A stretch of DNA of 18,422 nucleotides from JBEVEP01 sp040512755 (GTDB lineage Bacteria > Pseudomonadota > Alphaproteobacteria > Rhizobiales > Rhizobiaceae). The stretch lies in contig JBEVEP010000124.1 of NCBI GenBank assembly GCA_040512755.1, forward strand, positions 1 to 18,422, in the 5' to 3' direction. Position 1 is the stretch's first letter; every line of letters begins with the position of its first letter. Below are positions 7,738-14,868 of the stretch, piece by piece. The notes under the pieces were generated by a model. The model did no database searches. It worked only from the letters and a program-made list of their open reading frames with translations, and was not told the DNA's origin. The position numbers and the translations under genes are program-made.

Positions 7738-8184
7738 CTATCGGAAGGGCGGCAGCGCCAACCAGCTTGCCACGGCGAACGTGGCTGTTTCGACGCAGGC
7801 TTCCGCCAGTTCGAGGCACGGTATGTGGCATCCGGCCAGCGATTCGCTCCTTTCGTCCGGGAATCGCTCCGCGGACCCGGTCGGAATGAGCCTCACGAGC
7901 AGGTCGGCCACCATTGCCGCTTCATGCTCCAACGGCCGCGGACCGAGACCACGGATCTCCACAAGGCCGGCGATCGATTGCGGAGCGCGGCAAACAACGC
8001 GCCCGCTCTGGGCGCTGAGCAGAACCTGATCGTCGCAAATCAGCTGCGAGAAACGACCTGAGCGCCTGAAATAATCGATCAGCGAAAGCGCCAGCGTCGT
8101 TTTGCCTGACCCCGGCCGTCCTGTGATCAGGACGCCGCTGTCACCAAGGAGCACAGCGGTTGCATGCAAATTCCTGCCCTGCAC
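7738..8184 (-). CDS. hprK: HPr kinase/phosphorylase, short alphaproteobacterial form
   Basis: A 148-residue protein equal to the catalytic domain of HprK; the N-terminal domain of the roughly 310-residue Firmicutes enzyme is absent, as usual in alphaproteobacteria. Counting from the possible upstream TTG, Walker A GRPGSGKT is at 23-30, the conserved His is at position 8 (NLHATAV), the acidic pair in ICDDQV is at 52-53, and the family signature GLVEIRGLG is at 74-82. It phosphorylates and dephosphorylates the regulatory serine of HPr. No ATG fits. I chose GTG at 8184, 8 nt after a GAGG; the TTG at 8187, immediately after the chvG stop, is also possible. The chvG TGA is in the same frame directly upstream, so the two proteins are separated by only one stop codon. 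Confidence 0.92.
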   Translation of the reverse strand: MQGRNLHATAVLLGDSGVLITGRPGSGKTTLALSLIDYFRRSGRFSQLICDDQVLLSAQSGRVVCRAPQSIAGLVEIRGLGPRPLEHEAAMVADLLVRLIPTGSAERFPDERSESLAGCHIPCLELAEACVETATFAVASWLALPPFR

Positions 8185-8187
8185 CAA

Positions 8188-9972
8188 TCAGGCCTCGGCC
8201 GGGAATGTAACAACGAAACGCGCGCCGCGAATATCGCCGGGCTTGCTTCCGGGAATGTTCTCGGCCGTCAGCGTGCCGCCATGGGCTTCAACGATCTGGC
8301 GGCTGATCGAGAGACCGAGGCCGGAATTCTGCCCGAACGCCTCGCCTACCGGACGGTCGGTGTAGAAGCGCTCAAAAATACGCTCGATGTTGTCGGCGCG
8401 AATGCCCGGGCCATTGTCGTCAACGGTGATGACGACGCGATTGCCGGCGCGCGAGAGGTTGATGCCGATGCGGCCCTCGTCATCCGGCGCGAACGATCGC
8501 GCATTCTCGATCAGGTTGGTGATGACCTGACCAAGCCGTAGATCGTGACCGAGAACGGTAAAGCCGTGCGCTCCAGGCGGGAGCTTGTCGACTGTAAAAT
8601 CGATCTCGACATGTTTTTTGTGCCTGTGGGCCTCGCGGGATACAGCGACAAGATCATGCATGAACTTTCTGATGTCCACGCGCTGGGCATCTTCGCGCGC
8701 AAGTTCGGCGTCCAGCCGTGACGCGTCGGAAATGTCGGTAATCAGGCGATCCAGCCGGCGCACATCATGCTGGATGACTTCCATCAGCCGGCTGCGCGAC
8801 GCCTCATTCTTCGCAAGCGGCAGCGTTTCGACTGCACTGCGAAGCGACGTCAGCGGGTTCTTGAGCTCATGCGAAACATCCGCGGCAAAGCTCTCGATCG
8901 CCTCGATCCGGGCGTAGAGCGCGTTCGTCATATCGCGCAGGGCTACCGAAAGATTGCCGATTTCGTCCTGGCGATCGGAGAAATCCGGAATCTCCTCGCG
9001 CTTTTTGACCCCACGCCTCACACGAACGGCCGCGGCGGAGAGCCGGCGGAGCGGATTGGCGATCGTCGAGGCAAGAAGCATCGACAACACGACCGTGACC
9101 AGCGCGGCAACGCCGAACACCCGCAGAATAGCCCTCCGCTCTTCTGCCACGATCTTGTCGATGTCGCCGCCTTGCGTCGAAAGCATCAGAACGCCGGTTA
9201 CCGCACGGTACCGCTGGATGGGGACCGCGACCGAAACGATTTGTTCGCCCTGCTCGCTGATCCGCACGAGGCTCGACGGCACACCCGTGAGCGCGTTCAT
9301 GACTTCGGGAAACGCCGAGCCATTTCCTCCCGGCTGCTCCTTGTAAACCGGTAGGTCGGTCCGGCCGAACACTTCGGCGATAAGCTTCTCGATACGCTCA
9401 AGCAGTCCCTGCTCTTCCTCCTCGACCGGCGGAAGGTCGTAGCGGAGGATCTGTCCGCGTGAGTATAAATGCCGCGAATCCAGCAACAGGTTGGCGTCGC
9501 GGTCATAGATGCGCGCCCGCGTGCGCGTCGGCGATATTAGCCGTCTCAACAAAGGGGCGACCCGCTCTGGGTCGATCGGGAAGTCGAGACTGTCCAACTG
9601 GTCGGATCCGGGGGCGAGGCTCTGACCGGCCTGAAGCTCAAGGAGCTTTTCGGGGTCTATGCTGATCGAATCGGTATCGACCGTGGCTTCAGCTGCAATC
9701 GCGCTGGCGATGATCTCGCCCTGCGTCATCAGACTTTCGACGCGCGCCTCGATGAGCCCGGCGCGGAACTGGTTGAGGTAGAGGATACCGACAACCAGAA
9801 CGCCGAGAGCGGCAAGGTTGAGGAACAGAATGCGCCGCGTCAGGCTGGAGAACATATAGTGGCCGAGCATGCGTTGCAGCCGGCTGGTTAGCCGCCCGAG
9901 CAGTGCCGGTGACAGGTCGGGCTGATGCTTCGTGCCTGTCCTGGAGCTCTTCAGCTCTGCCTCTACTGTCAT
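8188..9972 (-). CDS. chvG: ChvG (ExoS/BvrS) sensor histidine kinase
   Basis: A 594-residue inner-membrane kinase. Transmembrane segments lie near residues 47-67 and 283-303, flanking a large periplasmic sensor domain, then a HAMP linker, a HisKA domain with FAADVSHELKNPL (phosphorylated His368), and a HATPase domain with N-box VITNLIENA, G1 VDDNGPGI at 517-524 and G2 GLGLSIS at 551-557. It phosphorylates ChvI, encoded just upstream. The ChvG/ChvI pair controls envelope, exopolysaccharide, acid and host-interaction genes in rhizobia, Agrobacterium and Brucella. The ATG at 9972 gives the usual long cytoplasmic N-terminus. A 115-nt gap separates it from chvI, and its TGA abuts the hprK start. 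Confidence 0.96.
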   Translation of the reverse strand: MTVEAELKSSRTGTKHQPDLSPALLGRLTSRLQRMLGHYMFSSLTRRILFLNLAALGVLVVGILYLNQFRAGLIEARVESLMTQGEIIASAIAAEATVDTDSISIDPEKLLELQAGQSLAPGSDQLDSLDFPIDPERVAPLLRRLISPTRTRARIYDRDANLLLDSRHLYSRGQILRYDLPPVEEEEQGLLERIEKLIAEVFGRTDLPVYKEQPGGNGSAFPEVMNALTGVPSSLVRISEQGEQIVSVAVPIQRYRAVTGVLMLSTQGGDIDKIVAEERRAILRVFGVAALVTVVLSMLLASTIANPLRRLSAAAVRVRRGVKKREEIPDFSDRQDEIGNLSVALRDMTNALYARIEAIESFAADVSHELKNPLTSLRSAVETLPLAKNEASRSRLMEVIQHDVRRLDRLITDISDASRLDAELAREDAQRVDIRKFMHDLVAVSREAHRHKKHVEIDFTVDKLPPGAHGFTVLGHDLRLGQVITNLIENARSFAPDDEGRIGINLSRAGNRVVITVDDNGPGIRADNIERIFERFYTDRPVGEAFGQNSGLGLSISRQIVEAHGGTLTAENIPGSKPGDIRGARFVVTFPAEA

Positions 9973-10087
9973 CTACAGGTCGTCCCGGAAGCGAAATGGC
10001 ATCGGAGCCACTCGCTCCCAATCTTTCTCTCTACGCATGACCCGTCTGAAGGCCCATCAACTTCTTGGATCATGCCGACGGGATGGC

Positions 10088-10789
10088 TTACGCTTCGCGG
10101 AAACGGTAGCCGACCCCATACAGCGTTTCGATCATGTCGAAGTCGTCATCGACCGCCTTGAACTTCTTGCGAAGCCGCTTGATGTGGCTGTCGATCGTGC
10201 GATCATCGACATAGACCTGCTCGTCATAAGCCGAATCCATCAGCGCGTCACGGCTTTTGACAACTCCGGGCCGCTGCGCGAGGGAATGAAGAATCAGGAA
10301 TTCAGTGACAGTCAGCGTCACCGGCTCGCCCTTCCAGGTGCAGGTATGGCGTTCCTGATCCATGACCAGTTGCCCGCGCTCCAGCGAACGGGACTGCTGG
10401 CTTGGCGTCTTTGCGGCCGCTTCGCGCGCGCTGGCGCGGCGAAGCACCGCTCTCACCCGCTCCACCAGCAGCCGCTGCGAAAATGGCTTCCGGATGAAAT
10501 CGTCGGCCCCCATCTTTAGGCCGAACAGCTCATCGATTTCGTCGTCCTTCGACGTCAGGAAGATCACCGGCAAATCGGATTTCTGCCGCAGCCGGCGCAA
10601 CAGTTCCATGCCGTCCATACGCGGCATCTTGATGTCGAGGATAGCGAGATTCGGCGGGCGAGCCGACAGGCCCTCGAGAGCCGATGCGCCGTCCGTATAC
10701 GTCTCCACCCGATAGCCTTCGGATTCCAGTGCAATCGATACCGACGTCAGAATATTGCGGTCGTCATCGACTAGCGCGATTGTTGCCAT
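10088..10789 (-). CDS. chvI: ChvI (BvrR) response regulator, OmpR family
   Basis: A 233-residue regulator with a receiver domain (acidic pocket in ALVDDDRNIL, phosphorylated Asp52 in AILDIKMPRMDG, switch residues in FLTSKD, Lys in RKPFSQR) and a C-terminal winged-helix DNA-binding domain ending TLYGVGYRFREA. It is phosphorylated by ChvG. The region up to residue 110 is typical of rhizobial ChvI. I chose ATG 10789 because the family begins directly with an MxTIALVDDD-type sequence and AGGGAG lies 9 nt upstream. ATG 10807, six codons earlier, is possible but its ribosome site falls in a hairpin. The gene is transcribed divergently from pckA. Confidence 0.95.
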   Translation of the reverse strand: MATIALVDDDRNILTSVSIALESEGYRVETYTDGASALEGLSARPPNLAILDIKMPRMDGMELLRRLRQKSDLPVIFLTSKDDEIDELFGLKMGADDFIRKPFSQRLLVERVRAVLRRASAREAAAKTPSQQSRSLERGQLVMDQERHTCTWKGEPVTLTVTEFLILHSLAQRPGVVKSRDALMDSAYDEQVYVDDRTIDSHIKRLRKKFKAVDDDFDMIETLYGVGYRFREA

Positions 10790-10817
10790 ATCAAGCGGCT
10801 CCCTCATATTCGGGTGT

Positions 10818-10838
10818 CCCTTCCTGCTTCAGGAGGGG
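10818..10838. promoter_or_regulatory. Hairpin over the upstream chvI ribosome site
   Basis: Arms 10818-10826 and 10830-10838 pair at 8 of 9 positions on the chvI strand across a 3-nt loop. The downstream arm contains the AGGAAGGG that would serve the ATG at 10807, so this site would be masked in the mRNA. The AGGGAG serving ATG 10789 lies outside the hairpin. Read on the plus strand, the stem is followed by only a short GCTTTT, so a terminator is unlikely. Any regulatory role is inference. Confidence 0.35.
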
Positions 10839-10997
10839 GCTTTTGGCGGACAAATTAGGTACAAAATGTGGCATGCTCTTACACCAATGTCACGGGATGG
10901 ATGTATTGTTCCCGCCCGCAATTGGTAGTGGCGTAACGAAAATGATCGCCGGCTGCTCACTTTCGACTATTGCGACGATGCCTCAGCTCCGCCACAA

Positions 10998-11038
10998 TTA
11001 AACGATTTAAACGATTTTAAAATCTTTAAATCGATTAA
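10998..11038. promoter_or_regulatory. AT-rich palindrome cluster (operator array) between chvI and pckA
   Basis: Positions 11003-11033 form a nearly perfect inverted repeat with no loop: CGATTTAAACGATTTT against AAAATCTTTAAATCG, one bulged base. Inside are overlapping TTAAA-CGA-TTTAA (10998-11010), TTTAAA-CGAT-TTTAAA (11006-11021) and TTTAAATCGATTAA (11025-11038), and a tandem 9-mer AAACGATTT (11000-11008, 11009-11017). It lies 104 nt before pckA and about 209 nt before chvI in otherwise GC-richer DNA. Palindromes with a central CG are typical of LacI/GalR operators. PckR, a LacI-family regulator of pckA known in Sinorhizobium, is the candidate binder. The rest of the 352-nt intergenic stretch (10790-11141) holds no gene I can support. 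Confidence 0.6.
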
Positions 11039-11141
11039 TGATTTGAAATTGCTCGGCTTTTCTGTTTCTGCCTCAAGGTAGTCAGCGCGGTGAGCCGTTG
11101 TCACTGCTGCCGCAACAAGAAATTGGGTGTGAGGGAGCACA

Positions 11142-12752
11142 ATGAGCGAGATCGGCATACGCAACCCTTCCTGTGGCATTGACGCCGCCGGGCTGATCAC
11201 GACCGGGAAGGTCCACTACAACGCGAGCGAGGCTGATCTTTGCGAGGAAGCCATCCTTCGCGGCGAAGCGAGGCTCACCGCTCACGGCGCGCTAGTCGCT
11301 GAGACCGGCCAGCACACTGGCCGCTCGCCCAAGGACAAGTTCGTCGTTCGTGACGCCGCCACCGATCCGCATATCTGGTGGGATAACAACAAGGCGATGT
11401 CGCCGGAGCAGTTCGAAACGCTTCTGGCCGACTTCCAGGCCCACGCGAAAACCTGTGACCTGTTCGTCCAGGATCTGGTCGGCGGAGCCGACGAAGCCAA
11501 CCGCCTTCCAGTCCGCGTCGTCACGGAATTTGCCTGGCATTCGCTGTTCATCCGCAACCTGCTGATCAGGCCCCACGCGGCTGATCTGCCGGCTTTCGTG
11601 CCGCAGATGACCATCATCGATCTGCCGTCTTTCCGCGCCGACCCGACCCGCCACGGCTGCAGAACCGAAACCGTGATCGCGGTGGACTTGACCCGCATGA
11701 TCGTGCTGATCGGCGGCACCTCCTATGCCGGCGAAATGAAGAAGTCCGTCTTCACCGTTCTCAACTACGTCCTGCCGGCAAAAGGCGTGATGCCGATGCA
11801 TTGTTCGGCCAATGCCAGCCCGGATGGTGCGTCGGCCGTGTTCTTCGGCCTTTCCGGCACCGGGAAGACCACGCTTTCCGCCGATTCGTCGCGCACGCTG
11901 ATCGGCGACGACGAGCACGGTTGGGGGCCGGAAGGCATCTTCAATTTCGAAGGCGGATGCTATGCGAAGACGATCCGTCTCTCAGCCGAAGCCGAGCCAG
12001 AAATCTTTGCGACCACACAACGTTTCGGAACCGTTCTGGAAAATGTCGTCCTCGACGCCAGGCGCGTTCCCGATTTCGACGATGGCAGCCGCACCGAAAA
12101 CACCCGCTGCGCCTATCCTCTGCATTTCATTCAGAATGCGAGTGAGACCGGGCGCGCCGGCCATCCCAAGAACATCATCATGCTGACGGCCGATGCCTTC
12201 GGCGTGATGCCTCCCATCGCCAAGCTCACGCCCGCGCAGGCCATGTACCATTTTCTCTCCGGATACACGGCGAAGGTCGCCGGAACTGAAAAGGGCGTCA
12301 TCGAGCCGGAGGCGACGTTCTCGACCTGCTTTGGTGCGCCGTTCATGCCGCGGCATCCGTCGGAATACGGAAACCTGCTGCGGCAGCTCATCGACACGCA
12401 TGGCGTCGACTGCTGGCTGGTGAATACGGGCTGGACTGGTGGCGCATACGGGACCGGAAAGCGTATGCCGATCAAGGCGACGCGCGCGCTGCTCTCGGCC
12501 GCCCTCGACGGCTCGCTGAAGGATGCGGAGTTCAGGACCGACGCCAATTTCGGCTTTGCCGTTCCCGTTGCCGTGCCGGGCGTCGAGAGTGCAATCCTCG
12601 ATCCGCGCTCGACCTGGGCTGACAAGGCCGCCTATGACCGTCAGGCCAAGCGTCTGGTGGGCATGTTCATCGACAATTTCGGCAAGTTCGAAACCCATGT
12701 CGATGGTCCGGTGCTCGATGCCGCGCCCCGCATCCAGGCAGCCGCCGAATAG
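11142..12752 (+). CDS. pckA: Phosphoenolpyruvate carboxykinase (ATP)
   Basis: A 536-residue ATP-type PEP carboxykinase that converts oxaloacetate and ATP to PEP, CO2 and ADP, the committed step from TCA intermediates into gluconeogenesis. Seen directly: substrate loop TGRSPKDKF with Arg61, P-loop GLSGTGKTTLS at 236-246, kinase-2 motif LIGDDEHGW at 253-261, MHCSAN before the P-loop, and NTGWTGGAYGTGKRM near the C-terminus. Length matches the family. ATG 11142 has GAGGGAG just upstream. It stands alone on the plus strand, opposite chvI, with the palindrome array about 100 nt upstream. Rhizobia on C4-dicarboxylates depend on this enzyme, so regulation by carbon source is likely. Confidence 0.97.
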   Translation: MSEIGIRNPSCGIDAAGLITTGKVHYNASEADLCEEAILRGEARLTAHGALVAETGQHTGRSPKDKFVVRDAATDPHIWWDNNKAMSPEQFETLLADFQAHAKTCDLFVQDLVGGADEANRLPVRVVTEFAWHSLFIRNLLIRPHAADLPAFVPQMTIIDLPSFRADPTRHGCRTETVIAVDLTRMIVLIGGTSYAGEMKKSVFTVLNYVLPAKGVMPMHCSANASPDGASAVFFGLSGTGKTTLSADSSRTLIGDDEHGWGPEGIFNFEGGCYAKTIRLSAEAEPEIFATTQRFGTVLENVVLDARRVPDFDDGSRTENTRCAYPLHFIQNASETGRAGHPKNIIMLTADAFGVMPPIAKLTPAQAMYHFLSGYTAKVAGTEKGVIEPEATFSTCFGAPFMPRHPSEYGNLLRQLIDTHGVDCWLVNTGWTGGAYGTGKRMPIKATRALLSAALDGSLKDAEFRTDANFGFAVPVAVPGVESAILDPRSTWADKAAYDRQAKRLVGMFIDNFGKFETHVDGPVLDAAPRIQAAAE

Positions 12753-12958
12753 GCGGAGCATACCGACGTTCTCTTCGAAATAGTTTCCTCAGCTTCAAAT
12801 CGGGGCGCGTGGGAGCAGAATAATGGCAGCGGCACGTGGGTCGCTACTGTCGTAGGGTGCGCCAGCGCTGTGAAGGCTTTTTCGCGATTCTATCGCAAGG
12901 CATGGGGCCGGACTCACAGCCGGTTTAGCGGCGCGGCCAAAAGTGGAAATCAAACTTA

Positions 12959-12993
12959 GGCAATGGGCCTGATCCAAAATCAGGCCCATTGCC
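12959..12993. repeat. Perfect 15-bp hairpin downstream of pckA
   Basis: GGCAATGGGCCTGAT (12959-12973) and its exact complement ATCAGGCCCATTGCC (12979-12993) enclose a 5-nt loop. It lies 206 nt after the pckA stop and about 180 nt beyond the IalB-family gene stop. Neither strand has a T-tract after it, so it is not a standard intrinsic terminator. It could stabilise the pckA 3' end, end a small RNA, or be a dispersed palindromic repeat. Confidence 0.7.
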
Positions 12994-13130
12994 CTAGATT
13001 ACAGGAGACGTCCGCATGAGCGCCGCAGGGTTGGGCAGCAACGCGAGCTGAATAACCACATCGGGCGCCATGGACAGATGCAGTCGCCTGAAATCGTTGG
13101 CCTGTCTATGGGCCGGAGCCGCAAGAAGGC

Positions 13131-13165
13131 CGCTCACGCCTGCAAAGACAATGCCGGCGTGAGTG
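13131..13165. terminator. Hairpin 3' of the IalB-family gene (possible terminator)
   Basis: CTCACGCC (13133-13140) pairs with GGCGTGAG (13156-13163) across 15 nt, with two further outer pairs if G-U is allowed. It begins within 10 nt of the IalB-family stop codon on the minus strand. No T-run follows, so termination is uncertain; protecting the mRNA 3' end is equally possible. Confidence 0.4.
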
Positions 13166-13171
13166 CTGTAG

Positions 13172-13723
13172 TTAGTTGGCTATGGCGGCGGCTCGATCGA
13201 GCGCCGCGGAAAACCCCTTTAGCGACACTGCGAATTGCGTGGCCTGCTCTTGAACGGTGACGGCGCCAAGCTTGATCGTTTGCGCCGATCGCAATTGCGC
13301 AACTGTAGCTTCATCAAAGTTCAAAGGGACAATGCAGCCGCCGGGAAGACAGGTGCTGAATGCTATCGGTTCCCCTGGGTTGCCGTCGCCGATTTGCAAG
13401 GTTACGCCTTTATCCAGGGCCAGTCCGAAGGGAAGCGAAAGCGCACCCTTCACAGTCCCCTCGCCCTCTCCCGGACCGACGCCGATTTCAAGCACTCGCT
13501 GGCCGTTCTGCTGGTTTTGGGTCTGCGAAATGGTGCAGACGGATTTGTCGCCATTTGCGCCACAGGTCACGCGCCAATCCTCAAAGGTCTCGACGATCGA
13601 GGATGCTCCCCCAGGCAGTGGGGAAACCCGCGCTTGCGTGGCTTCTTGTGCCGCCGCAGAGGCGACCGTCGCCAATACAACAGCCGCACCGATCAAAAAA
13701 CGTTTGGAAAGCATAGTCACCAT
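13172..13723 (-). CDS. Invasion-associated locus B (IalB) family secreted protein
   Basis: A 183-residue protein with a Sec signal peptide (LSKRFLIGAAVVLATVASAAAQ, probable cleavage after AAA or AAAQ near residue 25), hence periplasmic or secreted. The mature part has the IalB-family pattern: FEDWRVTCG, a second Cys in SVCTISQTQ, an LPFGLALDKGVTLQIG block and FSTCLPGGCIVPL with two more cysteines, suggesting two disulfides. Bartonella IalB is linked to erythrocyte entry, but free-living rhizobia carry several paralogues of unknown role, so no function is claimed. ATG 13723 follows TAGGAG with 4 nt spacing; the second ATG three codons in is less well placed. It is a single-gene unit facing pckA. 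Confidence 0.85.
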   Translation of the reverse strand: MVTMLSKRFLIGAAVVLATVASAAAQEATQARVSPLPGGASSIVETFEDWRVTCGANGDKSVCTISQTQNQQNGQRVLEIGVGPGEGEGTVKGALSLPFGLALDKGVTLQIGDGNPGEPIAFSTCLPGGCIVPLNFDEATVAQLRSAQTIKLGAVTVQEQATQFAVSLKGFSAALDRAAAIAN

Positions 13724-14323
13724 TTAACTCCTAAAATCGAAAACACCCTGAGGCTGTGGCTATCACCGAATTGGCCGAGTTCGTCGAGACAGAGCCTTGC
13801 CAAAGAGCGAGAACCTATCTCGTTTCAGTTGTAAGAACCGCCGATCCCGATGTTGTCCCACAGCCGCCCGAAACGATTTGGCGACGCTGACACCGCCAGC
13901 ATCTACCAAGCTTTCAAATAGCAACTCTTAGTACTGATTTGCAAGACCTAAATATGTCTGCGGCCAAGTGTCCCGTTATTGACCTGCGACGCCCGCTTCT
14001 GCGCTGATCGCATCGTCGCCATCAAGAACAAGAAACTACGACTGCCAATGCAACGTGAAGCTGCACCGCCTCGCTAATATTGTCTGCCGCCAGAGCCACG
14101 ATCATTGGTCACAACTATCGCGGTTGGACCGCCACCAAATTCATCGTCGCTTCAAGCACAGTGTCGAGCGCCGTCGCATGCCTGACGTGGGGCTTTTCTT
14201 TTTCGATTGGAAGAGGCATCCCGATGGCAGTAGAGGACGCCACGCGGCTGCTACCGGACGCGCGGCGCTACCGACCGCAGGGACCAAGCCACAGGGAGCG
14301 GACGGCAGCGTCGTCCGGCCACA
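13724..14323. other. 600-nt gene-poor stretch before arfB
   Basis: No gene can be supported on either strand. It is visibly less GC-rich than its neighbours around 13900-13990. A 44-codon GTG frame (13756-13890) and several frames at 14055-14343 lack family features or a credible ribosome site. A T-rich run, CTTTTCTTTTTC, lies at about 14193-14204 without a clear stem before it. It presumably holds the promoters of the IalB-family gene (left) and arfB (right). It could be decayed coding DNA, but I cannot name a source. Confidence 0.5.
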
Positions 14324-14758
14324 ATGACCGCAGATGGAATTGACATCGCGCCTGGCATATTCATCAGCGAAGACGAACTGATCGAGAACTTCATCCGATC
14401 GTCAGGACCGGGCGGCCAGAACGTCAACAAGGTCGCGACCGCTGTGCAGCTGCGCTTCGACGCCCGCAACGCCCAGGGACTGCCTGAGCGCGTCCGGGAG
14501 CGCACCATAACGCTCGCCGGACAGCGCGCGACCAAGGACGGCGTAATCGTGATCGAGGCAGCGCGGTTCCGCACGCAGGAGCAAAACCGTGCCGATGCCC
14601 GCGCCAGACTGGCGGCACTCGTCGCCAAGGCGGCCGAACCCCCGCCCAAGCCCCGCAAGAAAACCAGGCCTACAAAGGGCTCCGTCGAAAGGCGCTTGAA
14701 AACGAAAGCCGGCCGGTCGACCGTCAAGAAGCTGCGAGGAAAGGTGGATGGCGAGTGA
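14324..14758 (+). CDS. arfB: ArfB (YaeJ) ribosome-rescue peptidyl-tRNA hydrolase
   Basis: A 144-residue release-factor-like protein. The catalytic GGQ is at residues 30-32 in SSGPGGQNVNKVATAVQLRFD. It is followed by the compact RF domain and a lysine/arginine-rich C-terminal tail (about 108-141, PRKKTRPTKGS, KKLRGK) that inserts into the empty mRNA channel. ArfB hydrolyses peptidyl-tRNA on ribosomes stalled without a stop codon, backing up tmRNA. The GGQ and the tail distinguish it from RF1/RF2, which have codon-recognition domains. ATG 14324 matches the family N-terminus, but no strong Shine-Dalgarno precedes it. It is followed by kbp after 110 nt. Confidence 0.93.
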   Translation: MTADGIDIAPGIFISEDELIENFIRSSGPGGQNVNKVATAVQLRFDARNAQGLPERVRERTITLAGQRATKDGVIVIEAARFRTQEQNRADARARLAALVAKAAEPPPKPRKKTRPTKGSVERRLKTKAGRSTVKKLRGKVDGE

Positions 14759-14868
14759 TCGGTGCGCCGGGGCAGTGCAAGGCGTGATTGCATCTTCCGA
14801 CTTCCGATTGTAGATGCGAAGTCTCAACAAAGCGTCGCCGCTTCGGCGAAAGCAGGAGGTCCCTGATC

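Larger units (their letters stand above)
12753..13171. other. Gene-poor stretch between pckA and the IalB-family gene
   Basis: About 420 nt between the converging 3' ends of pckA and the IalB-family gene. I find no convincing gene on either strand. It contains the strong 15-bp hairpin at 12959-12993, a second hairpin at 13131-13165, and a 12-codon frame at 13016-13051 preceded by AGGAGA that is too short to support. No insertion-sequence ends or tRNA could be recognised. Confidence 0.5.

Noticed and set aside
11982..12761. 259-codon minus-strand frame opposite pckA
   Set aside because: Shadow of pckA, which is unambiguous.
13016..13051. 12-codon frame after AGGAGA following the big hairpin
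   Set aside because: Too short and without context; a leader peptide would need a downstream gene on the plus strand, and none follows.
13756..13890. 44-codon GTG frame divergent from the IalB-family gene
   Set aside because: No suitable ribosome site, no family resemblance, and chance length in GC-rich DNA.
14055..14323. Transposase remnant before arfB
   Set aside because: Translated all frames by eye and compared with IS5-type C-termini; no convincing DDE motif or terminal inverted repeats.
14224..14343. 39-codon ATG frame overlapping the arfB start
   Set aside because: Overlaps arfB out of frame, no ribosome site, no recognisable features.
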